64,000 nt of DNA from Thermoplasmata archaeon. GTDB taxonomy: Archaea; Thermoplasmatota; Thermoplasmata; Methanomassiliicoccales; Methanomethylophilaceae. Shown here in pieces: positions 25,165 through 33,358 of the stretch. The DNA lies in the NCBI GenBank assembly GCA_015063245.1, contig SUSV01000005.1, positions 28,431-92,430 of the forward strand, read 5' to 3'. The position numbers and the translations under genes were made by a program. The notes beneath the pieces were generated by a model. The model saw only the letters and a program-made list of their open reading frames with translations, searched no databases and had not been told where the DNA came from. The stretch's first letter is position 1; the number at the start of each line of letters is the position of its first letter.

Positions 25165-25656
25165 TCAATCCTTTTTGATCTGCTCCAAGGTCACTCCCGT
25201 CTGTCCCTGGTAGTGCCCGCTCCTCTCGGCATAGTCCTTGAGCGTATCGCTGTTCAGGGTCTCGAACACCATCTGGCAGAACCTCTCTCCTATAGGCAGC
25301 TCGATGGGGTCGTCCGTCGCGTTGTATGCGCCGAGCGTCAGCGTCCCCTCGAAGCCAGCATCGATCTTGCCGAACGCGCCGATTATCCCCTTCCTGATCC
25401 AGGTGGTCCTGAGCCAGAGCTGTGCGCAGATGTCCTTCGGCATCCTCACCCTCTCGATGGTGGACACGTAGAACATGGTCCGGGGAGGGATGGTGACAAC
25501 GCCTTCAGTCTTCAGATCCGGATCGCCCCTGACCATGATCTCCTTGATGCGGAGGTCGTAACCGTTGGGTGTGAGGCCCCTTTCGTGATAGTCGCTGATC
25601 CCGAGGTAGCCTGTCATCATGCTCTCGACGATGTCCTTGTCTGATAGGATTGCCAT
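25165..25656 (-). CDS. dcd: dCTP deaminase (dUTP-forming type or bifunctional)
   Basis: A 163-residue trimeric enzyme that makes dUTP (or dUMP) from dCTP for thymidylate synthesis. Motifs: LTPNGYDLRI, IPPRTMFYVST, QLWLRTTWIRKGI (family SS/TxxR), GAFGKIDAGFEGTLTLGAYN (with the catalytic Glu in GFEG) and ERFCQMVFE. The start at 25656 gives the standard N-terminus MAILSDKDI. Its stop lies directly against the trm5 stop (convergent genes). Confidence 0.93.
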   Translation of the reverse strand: MAILSDKDIVESMMTGYLGISDYHERGLTPNGYDLRIKEIMVRGDPDLKTEGVVTIPPRTMFYVSTIERVRMPKDICAQLWLRTTWIRKGIIGAFGKIDAGFEGTLTLGAYNATDDPIELPIGERFCQMVFETLNSDTLKDYAERSGHYQGQTGVTLEQIKKD

Positions 25657-25715
25657 GAAAGGTGCATCGAATCGCCCCAATAAAGGTTATCTTATCAATA
25701 GACATTCCATCGAAC

Positions 25716-26714
25716 ATGATAATCCCCGCATTCCTGAAGGAAGGGCAGGCCATAGGTGTCACCGCACCGTCGTTCGGCGTCGTGGAACCTTTGGATATAG
25801 TCCGTTTCGACCATGCCAAGGAGGTCCTTCTCGAGAGGGGCCATCCTGTGAAGGAGACTTCCAACGTCCATACCGCGGACGAGACCGGAAGGAGCTCCCC
25901 GATGATGCAGAGGGTCATGGAGCTGGGCAGCCTGCTGGAGGATCCCGAGGTCGGTGCGATAGTCTCGGCGAGCGGAGGCGACTACCAGTGCGAGATGCTC
26001 ATGGGGATGGATTGGGATTTCGTAGAGAGGCATCCGAAGTGGATCCAGGGATACTCGGATAATACCGTCCTGCTGTTCAAGATCACCGCGGAGCACGACA
26101 TCGCCACCATATACGGAAGCAACTTCGGGGACTTCGGAATGGAACCCTGGCACAGGAGCGTTTCCGAGAATCTCGAGTTCCTCGAGGGCAGGAGGAAGGA
26201 GCAGGGATCCTTCCCCGGATACCAGGACGGATTCTCAGACAGGGTCACAGGATTGGAGCCCCTGAAGGAGGAGAGGGAGGTAGAATGGATATCTTCTGTA
26301 GGGGACGTATCCTTCTCGGGAAGGCTGATCGGCGGATGCATGGATGTGCTCGAATGGTATCAGAGGAAGGGCATCGTCGACATGAGCGGATTCACATCGA
26401 AGTACGCCGGGGACGGGATCATTTGGTACATGGAGACGTACGACATGGACGAGAGGCGCATCCGGAAGATGTTCGAGGGGATGTCGAAGGACGGGTGGTT
26501 CGAGGGCGTCAGCGGATTCGTATTCGGAAGGCCGCTCTTCTACCAGGGCGGAGACTATCAGGAAGTCATCTGCGAATCGCTGAAGGAATACGATGTGCCG
26601 AAGGTCTTCGGAGCCGATGTCGGTCACAAGGGTCCGAGGATGACGTTCATCAACGGTGCGGAGGCCAGGTTCGACATCGCTGGGAAAAGAGCAAAGCTGG
26701 TCTATAATCTCTGA
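25716..26714 (+). CDS. Peptidase family S66 protein (LD-carboxypeptidase/MccF type)
   Basis: A 332-residue cytoplasmic serine peptidase of the S66 fold. Seen: VTAPSFGVVEP near the start, VGAIVSASGGDYQCEML (region before the nucleophile), WIQGYSDNTVLLF with the catalytic Ser in GYSDNT, then LIGGCMDVLEW and the C-terminal GADVGHKGPRMTFINGAEARFD with the late His. MccF-like members cleave peptide or nucleotide amides such as microcin C; archaea without peptidoglycan would use it for detoxification or recycling. The start at ATG 25716 is preceded by a TATA-like stretch. Confidence 0.88.
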   Translation: MIIPAFLKEGQAIGVTAPSFGVVEPLDIVRFDHAKEVLLERGHPVKETSNVHTADETGRSSPMMQRVMELGSLLEDPEVGAIVSASGGDYQCEMLMGMDWDFVERHPKWIQGYSDNTVLLFKITAEHDIATIYGSNFGDFGMEPWHRSVSENLEFLEGRRKEQGSFPGYQDGFSDRVTGLEPLKEEREVEWISSVGDVSFSGRLIGGCMDVLEWYQRKGIVDMSGFTSKYAGDGIIWYMETYDMDERRIRKMFEGMSKDGWFEGVSGFVFGRPLFYQGGDYQEVICESLKEYDVPKVFGADVGHKGPRMTFINGAEARFDIAGKRAKLVYNL

Positions 26715-26797
26715 TTCTTTGTGCTATCTCAAATAAAAGTCTAATTGGATGATAATTCCAATATAAATACGGCGAGTTGGATACATGGTCCGATATC

Positions 26798-27886
26798 ATG
26801 GACAAAAAAGTGATAGCACTTATTGCAGTTGTAGCCGTAGTTGTCGTTGCGGTCGCTGCAGTCTTCGTTCTCAATAACGGTGGGGATGATGACAGCGATG
26901 ACGGTGTCAAGGATGCCGCCGGAAACATCATCAAGCCGATCGAGAATCCGGGGAGAATCGCCACTACGACCAATGTCGGCGCAGAGCTTCTCAGCGATCT
27001 GGGATTCATGTCGAACATTGTAGGAATAACATCTCCATCAAGCTCTTACGATGTGGAGAATCACATCGTCGGAATCGATATGGAATTCGTCTATCCCGGT
27101 ACTCTCGCAGCAGACCTGGATAGCGGTAAGATCCAATCTGTCGGAAGGTACTTCGGATGGTCCGCCGAGACCGTTGCCGCCGTAAATCCGGAGGTTGTCA
27201 TCATCGATTATAATCAGATCTCTTCCGATGATTCGAAGATGAAGCAGCTCCAGTCGCTCGGACTGACGGTCATCGTTCTCGATACCGATTACGGATTCCC
27301 TAGCATCCTCAAGAACTACACGATGCTGGGAAAGATATTCAAGAAGGAAGCAGAGGCCGAGAAGCTCGTCGATGCCATGCAGAAGGCATACGACAAAGTC
27401 AAGGAAGTCGTGAAGAAATCCGATCTCGCAGGAAAGAAGTTCGCACTCATCAGCCACTGTCCGCCTTACGGCGATTATTCCTACGGAAAGCATGCAGTGA
27501 TCAGCCTTCTCGAGGACTGTGGACTTGTGAACGCAATGCCCAGCGGAGGGCAGGCCAGCCAGTCCATCTCGCTCGGAGAGGCCCTCGCATCCGCCAACCC
27601 CGATTTCGTCATCTTCGAGGACATGGGAATGTCCCTCATCTGGTCGGATGTCATCGCAGGGTGGAAGTCCGACGACGTCATGGGTTCGATCGACTGTATC
27701 AAGAACGACAAGTTCTACTGTCTCGAGTACAAGCCCTTCCAGTCATTCTATCACACCAAACAGGCCATCAACGGATATGCCCTGGTAGGTGCGATCGTGA
27801 ACCCGGAAGATACCGGCGTGACCGTTCCGAACATCGTCACATCCGCCGCATGGACCGATTACATCCAGTGGCTTGATGAATACTGA
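26798..27886 (+). CDS. FecB/BtuF-type binding protein (importer 2)
   Basis: A 362-residue membrane-anchored binding protein. The N-terminal helix VIALIAVVAVVVVAVAAVFVL is followed by an acidic linker (GGDDDSDDG) and a class III binding fold (RIATTTNVGAELLSDLGFMSNIVGIT, NPEVVIIDYNQIS, the long linking helix AEAEKLVDAMQKAYDKVKEVVKKS). No transcobalamin-like domain is attached, in contrast to importer 1. ATG 26798 lies about 30 bases after the TATA box AATATAAATAC. A hairpin follows the gene. Confidence 0.92.
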   Translation: MDKKVIALIAVVAVVVVAVAAVFVLNNGGDDDSDDGVKDAAGNIIKPIENPGRIATTTNVGAELLSDLGFMSNIVGITSPSSSYDVENHIVGIDMEFVYPGTLAADLDSGKIQSVGRYFGWSAETVAAVNPEVVIIDYNQISSDDSKMKQLQSLGLTVIVLDTDYGFPSILKNYTMLGKIFKKEAEAEKLVDAMQKAYDKVKEVVKKSDLAGKKFALISHCPPYGDYSYGKHAVISLLEDCGLVNAMPSGGQASQSISLGEALASANPDFVIFEDMGMSLIWSDVIAGWKSDDVMGSIDCIKNDKFYCLEYKPFQSFYHTKQAINGYALVGAIVNPEDTGVTVPNIVTSAAWTDYIQWLDEY

Positions 27887-27895
27887 AACTCCTTA

Positions 27896-27911
27896 CCGGG
27901 CATTTGCCCGG
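27896..27911 (+). terminator. Hairpin between binding protein and permease genes (importer 2)
   Basis: CCGGGC-attt-GCCCGG ten bases after the stop, with no long T run. It is likely to lower expression of the downstream permease and ATPase. Confidence 0.55.
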
Positions 27912-27936
27912 TTCAATCTATTATCGAGGCGGTATC

Positions 27937-29019
27937 TTGGAAGAGGTGGCATCAGCTAATACCTCCGGGGCGAAGAAAGAGCGTAAAGGCGTCAAGGCAG
28001 TCCGCTGGAGGATGCTCTTGATCGTGATTCTGGGGAGCATCGCACTTGTATTGCTATTCACGCTGTCGATGACCATAGGCCCTTACGATATTTCCTTCAC
28101 TGAAGCGATGGAGCAAATCTGGCAGATAATAATAACAGGCGGTAAGCCCGAGGATATGAGCGGGAAGATCATCTACAACCTGAGGATACCCCGTTCCATC
28201 GCGGTCATGCTCGTCGGTGCTGGGCTCGCTATCGCTGGTGCGGTCATGCAGGCTATGATCCACAACCCTCTCGTGGACCCGTATGTCACGGGAGTATCAT
28301 CGGGGGCATCGTTCGGAGTCATCCTGTTCACATTGGGTGCCTCGTACATAGGTTCGATGTCCGTGTACATGTTCGCGCCGATCGGTGCGATCATCGGGGC
28401 GGTCGCGGCATTCATGATCACGATGCTGGTCGCCGAGGGTGCCGGGGGTAAGGCGATGAGCTATGTCCTCGGAGGAGTCATCGTCGCAGCGGGACTGAGC
28501 TCGGGAACAACCCTTATCATGTCGCTCAACGCCGAGAAGATCCACAGCATCACAGCTTGGATGTTCGGAAGCTTCTCCAACATTGAGTGGCAGGACATCT
28601 ACGTAATCGCCATCCCGATCATCCTGATCCTGATCATCATCCTGTTCGAAGCGAGGAAGCTGAATGTGATGCTCCTGGGGGAGAGCCAGGCACAGTATCT
28701 TGGAATCAATTCCCGTCAATACAAGAGGATCATGCTGATGCTGTCGGCCGTTCTCACGGCACTGTGTGTCGCTTACTGCGGAATCATCGGTTTCGTCGGA
28801 TTGGTCGTACCCCATCTGTGCAGGATGGTCGTGGGAGGGGACCACAGGGTGCTGATACCGTCGAGCATCGTAGTGGGAGCCGTCGTTCTCATGGTCGCTG
28901 ATATAATCAGCAAATCCGGACCTATCGGAGAGCTCCCCATCGGAGCGATCACATCCGTCGTCGGAGTGCCGTTCTTCATCTATCTCATGCTGAAGGAGGG
29001 AAAGAGGTATGCAATGTGA
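27937..29019 (+). CDS. FecCD/BtuC-type ABC permease (importer 2)
   Basis: A 360-residue permease with about ten helices after a basic N-terminal tail. Landmarks: LRIPRSIAVMLVGAGLAIAGAVMQ, HNPLVDPYVTGVSSGAS, LLGESQAQYLGINSRQYKR and GIIGFVGLVVPHLCRM. I chose TTG 27937 because GAGGCGGT lies six bases upstream; a TTG at 27904 would start inside the hairpin. One permease gene only, so the pore is probably a homodimer. Confidence 0.9.
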   Translation: MEEVASANTSGAKKERKGVKAVRWRMLLIVILGSIALVLLFTLSMTIGPYDISFTEAMEQIWQIIITGGKPEDMSGKIIYNLRIPRSIAVMLVGAGLAIAGAVMQAMIHNPLVDPYVTGVSSGASFGVILFTLGASYIGSMSVYMFAPIGAIIGAVAAFMITMLVAEGAGGKAMSYVLGGVIVAAGLSSGTTLIMSLNAEKIHSITAWMFGSFSNIEWQDIYVIAIPIILILIIILFEARKLNVMLLGESQAQYLGINSRQYKRIMLMLSAVLTALCVAYCGIIGFVGLVVPHLCRMVVGGDHRVLIPSSIVVGAVVLMVADIISKSGPIGELPIGAITSVVGVPFFIYLMLKEGKRYAM

Positions 29020-29821
29020 GGAACAGCAAGCAGAGAAGAACATGCTGGATGTATCCGATCTTGTGTTCGGTTATTCCGATGAGGATACCCTCAAAGGCGT
29101 GAACATCACAATCAAACCGGGAGAGTTCGTGGCACTCATGGGCCCGAACGGGTCTGGTAAGACGACGATGATGAGGTGCATCAACAAGATCCTGAAGATC
29201 AAGAGCGGTTCGGTCAAGATCGACGAGGAGGACATCCTGAGGCTCAAGATGGAGGATATCGCGAAGATATGCACCACCGTTCCTGCGGACACCCCGCTGG
29301 ACTTCGCCCTGACCGTCAGGGACTTCGTATCATTGGGGCGTGCCCCGTACGTCAACACCCTCTGGTGGGAGACCGATGAGGATGAGAAGATCGTCGACCA
29401 GGCGATGTGGGACCTGGGTATAACGAGATACGAGAACAGGAGGCTCCATGAGCTGAGCAGCGGAGAGAGGGCGCGTGTGCTTCTTGCGAAGGGAGTGGTG
29501 CAGACGCCCAAGCTCATGCTGGTCGACGAGCCCAGCGCTCACCTCGACATAAAGTACAAGGTGCAGGTCATGGAGATCCTCCGCGATCTGACCAACAAGG
29601 GCCTGACGGTGCTGATAGCATCGCACGACATCAATCTCCTGACAAGGTTCTGCGACAAGATCATGCTGCTCTCCAAGGGCAGGATAATCGATTACGGCCT
29701 GCCCAAGGATGTCGTCACTAAAGAATCGATCAGAGAGGTATTCGACATCGAGGTGGAGCTCGTGGAGTGCAACGGGATCGTCTACATCCTGCCAACTGGC
29801 TCTACGATCATTGAACAGTGA
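29009..29821 (+). CDS. ABC transporter ATPase, FecE/BtuD type (importer 2)
   Basis: A 270-residue ATPase: GPNGSGKTT (Walker A), LSSGERARV (signature), MLVDEPSAHLD (Walker B), ASHD (switch). The start overlaps the permease stop by 11 bases. It closes a three-gene importer, binding protein-permease-ATPase. Confidence 0.93.
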   Translation: MQCEEQQAEKNMLDVSDLVFGYSDEDTLKGVNITIKPGEFVALMGPNGSGKTTMMRCINKILKIKSGSVKIDEEDILRLKMEDIAKICTTVPADTPLDFALTVRDFVSLGRAPYVNTLWWETDEDEKIVDQAMWDLGITRYENRRLHELSSGERARVLLAKGVVQTPKLMLVDEPSAHLDIKYKVQVMEILRDLTNKGLTVLIASHDINLLTRFCDKIMLLSKGRIIDYGLPKDVVTKESIREVFDIEVELVECNGIVYILPTGSTIIEQ

Positions 29822-30119
29822 TCTCCACCGTGACCTGCCTGATAGGTTCGGGCTCCCATTCGCGTTTATACACGAATTTCACGGAGTGGTCCCCTGCGGT
29901 ACCGCACAGGAACCTGTAACGCTGTGTCCCTCCTGCGCCGCAGAGGCCCTCCCTGTCAGGATCGGTGACATACTCCTCTCCGACCTTCTCCAGGTCGGAT
30001 GATAATATCTCCCAGCGGTATCCGGTGGTGGGGTTGGATTCTAGTACGATCTCGATTTCTCCTCCTGCCGTTGCGCTCATCTTGTATGTTCCAGATGCAG
30101 AGATTATGTCCGAAGCCAT
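29808..30119 (-). CDS. Chagasin-like cysteine protease inhibitor (I42 family)
   Basis: A 103-residue beta-sandwich protein with the three chagasin loops: NPTTGYRWE, GAGGTQRYRF and KREWEP. Such proteins block papain-type cysteine peptidases. No signal peptide is visible in the form starting at ATG 30119, so it would act in the cell; a longer frame adds only 12 residues. It is convergent with the ATPase gene and overlaps it by 14 bases. Confidence 0.87.
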   Translation of the reverse strand: MASDIISASGTYKMSATAGGEIEIVLESNPTTGYRWEILSSDLEKVGEEYVTDPDREGLCGAGGTQRYRFLCGTAGDHSVKFVYKREWEPEPIRQVTVEITVQ

Positions 30120-30215
30120 TCCTGTCCCTCGTGACTCGGATTCCTGTCCGCGCACATAAAAGTTACATGCGAGCGTGCGATTAGTTTATTTTATGCGTAA
30201 TGACATGCACTCGGC

Positions 30216-31562
30216 ATGGGATTAATCAAAGCAACAGTTGGCGCCGTTGGCGGTCAATTGGCGGACCAGTGGAAGGAGTTCTTCTACTGCGAATCGATGC
30301 CCGCCGATGTCATGATCACCAAGGGTGTGAAACAGACGACGTCCCGTTCCTCCAACACCAAGGGAAATGACAACATCATCTCCAACGGTTCAGGGATTGC
30401 GGTCGCCGATGGTCAGTGCATGATCATCGTCGAGCAGGGTGCAGTCGTCGAGTTCGTCGCAGAGCCCGGACAGTACACGTTCGACAAGTCCACAGAGCCC
30501 AGCATCTTCGCGGGAAGCCTCGGGACCAGCGTCATCAACACGTTCAAGACGATGGCGAGGCGTATCTCGTACGGCGGGGACACCGGTAAGGACCAGAGGG
30601 TCTACTACATCAACCTCAAGGAGCTCATCGACAACAAGTTCGGTACCTCCACGCCCATCCCGTTCCGTGTCGTCGACAGGAACATCGGGCTCGATGTGGA
30701 TGTGTCCGTCCGTTGCTACGGAACCTTCTCCTACAAGATCACGGACCCCATCCTGTTCTACACCAATGTCGCAGGAAATGTCACATCGGAGTACAAGAGG
30801 TCCAACCTCGACGGTCAGCTGAAGACCGAGTTCATCGCTGCTCTGCAGCCCGGATTCGGAAAGCTCTCCGACATCGGACTCCGTCCGAACCAGATCATGA
30901 ACCACACCGAGGAATTGTCCGAGGCCATGAACGAGGCCCTATCCAAGAAATGGAGCGAGCTCCGCGGACTGAGCATCGTCAGCATCGCCCTCGGATCGGT
31001 ATCGTTGCCTCCTGAGGATGCAGAGATGATCAAGACGGCACAGAGGACCGCCATCCTCCGTGACCCGTCAATGGCCGGGGCTACGCTCGTCGAGGCGCAG
31101 TCCACAGCCATGAAATCCGCCGCAGCCAACGAGGCAGGCGCGATGACTGGGCTCATGGGATTCGGAATGGTCGGACAGATGGGCGGCAACACGATGAACG
31201 CACAGGGCTACTACAACATGGCCAACCAGCAGCAACAGCAGCAGCAACAGTACCAGCAGCAGCCTCCGGCGCAGCAGAATGCGGCACCGGCGGCAGGATG
31301 GAAGTGCTCATGCGGCGCGATGGCCACCGGTAAGTTCTGCCCCGAGTGCGGAAGCAAGAAGCCGGAGGAGCCCGCAGGCTGGACATGCAAGTGCGGAGCG
31401 GTCAACCAGGGCAAGTTCTGTTCCGAATGCGGGAGCAAGAAGCCCGAGGGGGTCCCCCAGTACCGTTGCGACAAGTGCGGATGGGTCCCCAAGGATCCCA
31501 CCAACCCCCCGAAGTTCTGTCCCGAGTGCGGCGACCCCTTCGGAGATTCGGATAAGGTCTGA
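30216..31562 (+). CDS. SPFH-domain protein with C-terminal zinc ribbons (YdjI-like)
   Basis: A 448-residue protein like Bacillus YdjI and the virion-core-like SPFH group. Order: amphipathic start (MGLIKATVGAVGGQLADQWKEFFYC as landmark), SPFH core (VADGQCMIIVEQGAVVEFVAEPGQYTFD to about residue 300), a Gln-rich linker from CAG/CAA triplets (31227-31263), and three double-Cys zinc ribbons (CSCGAMATGKFCPECG, CKCGAVNQGKFCSECG, CDKCGW...FCPECG). It is a likely membrane-surface scaffold. The next gene, six bases on, is its usual partner type. Confidence 0.88.
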   Translation: MGLIKATVGAVGGQLADQWKEFFYCESMPADVMITKGVKQTTSRSSNTKGNDNIISNGSGIAVADGQCMIIVEQGAVVEFVAEPGQYTFDKSTEPSIFAGSLGTSVINTFKTMARRISYGGDTGKDQRVYYINLKELIDNKFGTSTPIPFRVVDRNIGLDVDVSVRCYGTFSYKITDPILFYTNVAGNVTSEYKRSNLDGQLKTEFIAALQPGFGKLSDIGLRPNQIMNHTEELSEAMNEALSKKWSELRGLSIVSIALGSVSLPPEDAEMIKTAQRTAILRDPSMAGATLVEAQSTAMKSAAANEAGAMTGLMGFGMVGQMGGNTMNAQGYYNMANQQQQQQQQYQQQPPAQQNAAPAAGWKCSCGAMATGKFCPECGSKKPEEPAGWTCKCGAVNQGKFCSECGSKKPEGVPQYRCDKCGWVPKDPTNPPKFCPECGDPFGDSDKV

Positions 31563-31567
31563 TAGAC

Positions 31568-32845
31568 ATGACAAGCGCGATGGAACACAAATGCCCGAGC
31601 TGCGGTGCATCCCTGGAGTTCGATGCGGCCTCCCAGAACATCAAGTGCCCGTACTGCGACTGCGAATTCGACGTGTCCGTATTCGCCGAGGCGGAGGGGG
31701 ACCTCTCCATCGGGGATGTGGATCTCGCAGCGGATGGAGGAGTCGATTGGGATGACGGGGAGCTCTACGGCGTCTCCGAGTACCAGTGCGAATCATGCGG
31801 AGGAAACATCTACTCAGATGCCACCACGTCGGCGACCATGTGCCCGTACTGCGGGAACGCGGTCATCCTTAAGGGACGTCTCACAGGCTCCCTGAAGCCC
31901 GATAAGGTCATACCCTTCCAAAAGGACAAGGAGCAGGCGCTCAAGGGCCTGGAGGAGTACTGCGGAGGGAAGAGGTTCGTTCCCAAGAAGTTCCTCAAGG
32001 ACAACAAGCTCGAGGAGATCAAGGGTCTGTACGTACCGTTCTGGGTCTATGATGCCGACCTCGACGCTCAGGTCGAATACCTAGGGGTCGATGAGAGGAC
32101 CTGGAGGTCAGGAGATACGGAATATACCGAGAGGAAGTACTACCGTGTCATCAGGGGAGGGGACATCGCTTTCGACCACGTCCCCGCCGACGGATCGTCC
32201 AAGATGCCCGACGACCTCATGGAGTCGATCGAGCCCTTCGACTATGACAAGGCAGAGGAATTCACCACGGCATACCTTCCCGGATACGTCGCTGACAAGT
32301 ACGATCTCGATCAGGACGCCGTCCGTCCCCGTGTGAGGCAGAGGATGGCCGAGGGAACTGCCGACAAGTTCATGACCACCGTCCACTACGACGAGGTATC
32401 AGTCAAGGATGCGCAGATCAGCGCCAAGAAGTCAGAGGTCAACTACGTGCTGTACCCGGTATGGCTGATGAACACCGCATGGAACGGTAAGAAGTTCACA
32501 TTCGCGATGAACGGTCAGACCGGCAAGACCGTCGGTAACCTTCCGGCAGACTATATCAAGCTGGGAAGCGTCTCGGGATCGATATTCGCGGCTGTAGCTG
32601 CACTGTTCATCCTGGGATTCTACTTCATGGACGGAGGATTCGACGTGACATCTGCTCTCGTCGGTATCGTTATCGGAGCCCTTGCAGGAGGTCTCTTCTT
32701 CTGGTACTTCAAGAGGCAGCTCAAGACCGTCGAGTTCCAGCACGGCGCAGCCAACTATTACCGTGAAGGCAGTATGAACATCACGGTGAAGCAGGACAAG
32801 TACCTCTACAAGAGGGTCACTACCAGGCACATCAACCGCAACTGA
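31568..32845 (+). CDS. Zinc-ribbon membrane protein (YdjG-like)
   Basis: A 425-residue protein. Two zinc ribbons (CPSCGASLEFDAASQNIKCPYC and CESCGGNIYSDATTSATMCPYC, landmarks) are followed by a globular region (about 110-300) and two membrane helices (about 335-385; ISGSIFAAVAALFILGFYFM-like and ALVGIVIGALAGGLFFWYF). This matches YdjG of the Bacillus ydjFGHI group, tied to PspA-type membrane stress. Coupled to the SPFH gene and ended by a strong terminator. No PspA-like gene is in view. Confidence 0.83.
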   Translation: MTSAMEHKCPSCGASLEFDAASQNIKCPYCDCEFDVSVFAEAEGDLSIGDVDLAADGGVDWDDGELYGVSEYQCESCGGNIYSDATTSATMCPYCGNAVILKGRLTGSLKPDKVIPFQKDKEQALKGLEEYCGGKRFVPKKFLKDNKLEEIKGLYVPFWVYDADLDAQVEYLGVDERTWRSGDTEYTERKYYRVIRGGDIAFDHVPADGSSKMPDDLMESIEPFDYDKAEEFTTAYLPGYVADKYDLDQDAVRPRVRQRMAEGTADKFMTTVHYDEVSVKDAQISAKKSEVNYVLYPVWLMNTAWNGKKFTFAMNGQTGKTVGNLPADYIKLGSVSGSIFAAVAALFILGFYFMDGGFDVTSALVGIVIGALAGGLFFWYFKRQLKTVEFQHGAANYYREGSMNITVKQDKYLYKRVTTRHINRN

Positions 32846-32855
32846 TAAACCATAA

Positions 32856-32880
32856 GGCCCTTCGGGGCCGTTTTTCTTTT
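32856..32880 (+). terminator. Intrinsic terminator
   Basis: GGCCC-ttcg-GGGCC followed by GTTTTTCTTTT, ten bases after the YdjG-like gene stop. Confidence 0.85.
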
Positions 32881-32890
32881 ACTTGACAAA

Positions 32891-33111
32891 AACGATGTTC
32901 ATGGCAAAGAGGTGGATTTCACCGTTTGGACCCTGAAGTACAAGGCTACTATCAAGTCTGCTCGGACATCTCTGCCGAGAACACGTTGTCGCGGGAATTG
33001 GCACCATTGAAGGCAATCGATGACAATTATCCCAAATATATAATCTGCAAAGGGGACTGTATTTTCGATGATATCGACGGAATAAGGATCACCGATTACG
33101 GTGAATGGTGA
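32891..33111 (+). pseudogene. Remnant of a DUF4143/AAA_14 ATPase
   Basis: One frame reads HGKEVDFTVW; one base out of frame the text goes on as DPEVQGYYQVCSDISAEN, then RELAPLKAIDDNYPKYIICKGD and DGIRITD. Joined by a one-base shift near 32925, this is the C-terminal end of a DUF4143 ATPase (compare KGKEIDFTAW, EFYQVCWS and GVEIIDAVDF in the intact gene at 58292-59470). The N-terminal AAA part is gone. It lies just before another intact gene of the family. Confidence 0.72.
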
Positions 33112-33283
33112 AGGAGCCCTTCTGAAGTCTTACATTCCACATAATGTCTGTCCGACGAATTCCAATTATTCATGTCATCCTTCCAAGCTTCTGTAATTGG
33201 AGAAGGATGGAGCGGGCAGTGTATATCGCTCTGCGAATAGCAATAATTGCTTTCTCCACGTTTTCAAACAATTATTGAATTTT

Positions 33284-33332
33284 GAGTAATCAAATTATTA
33301 CAATGTGAGTAGTTGATTACTCAGATTGTAAT
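33284..33332. promoter_or_regulatory. Interleaved inverted repeats ahead of the DUF4143 ATPase gene
   Basis: GAGTAATCAA (33284-33293), ATTACAAT (33297-33304), TTGATTACTC (33313-33322) and ATTGTAAT (33325-33332) occur as A-B-A'-B'. The block overlaps the promoter zone, 27 bases before the ATG. An autoregulation site is likely. Confidence 0.5.
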
Positions 33333-33358
33333 ATATAGTCAAGCGACCATCCATATGC

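Noticed and set aside
32926..33111. Separate 61-residue gene
   Set aside because: It is the C-terminal tail of a DUF4143 ATPase whose preceding strand lies one base out of frame, so a remnant.
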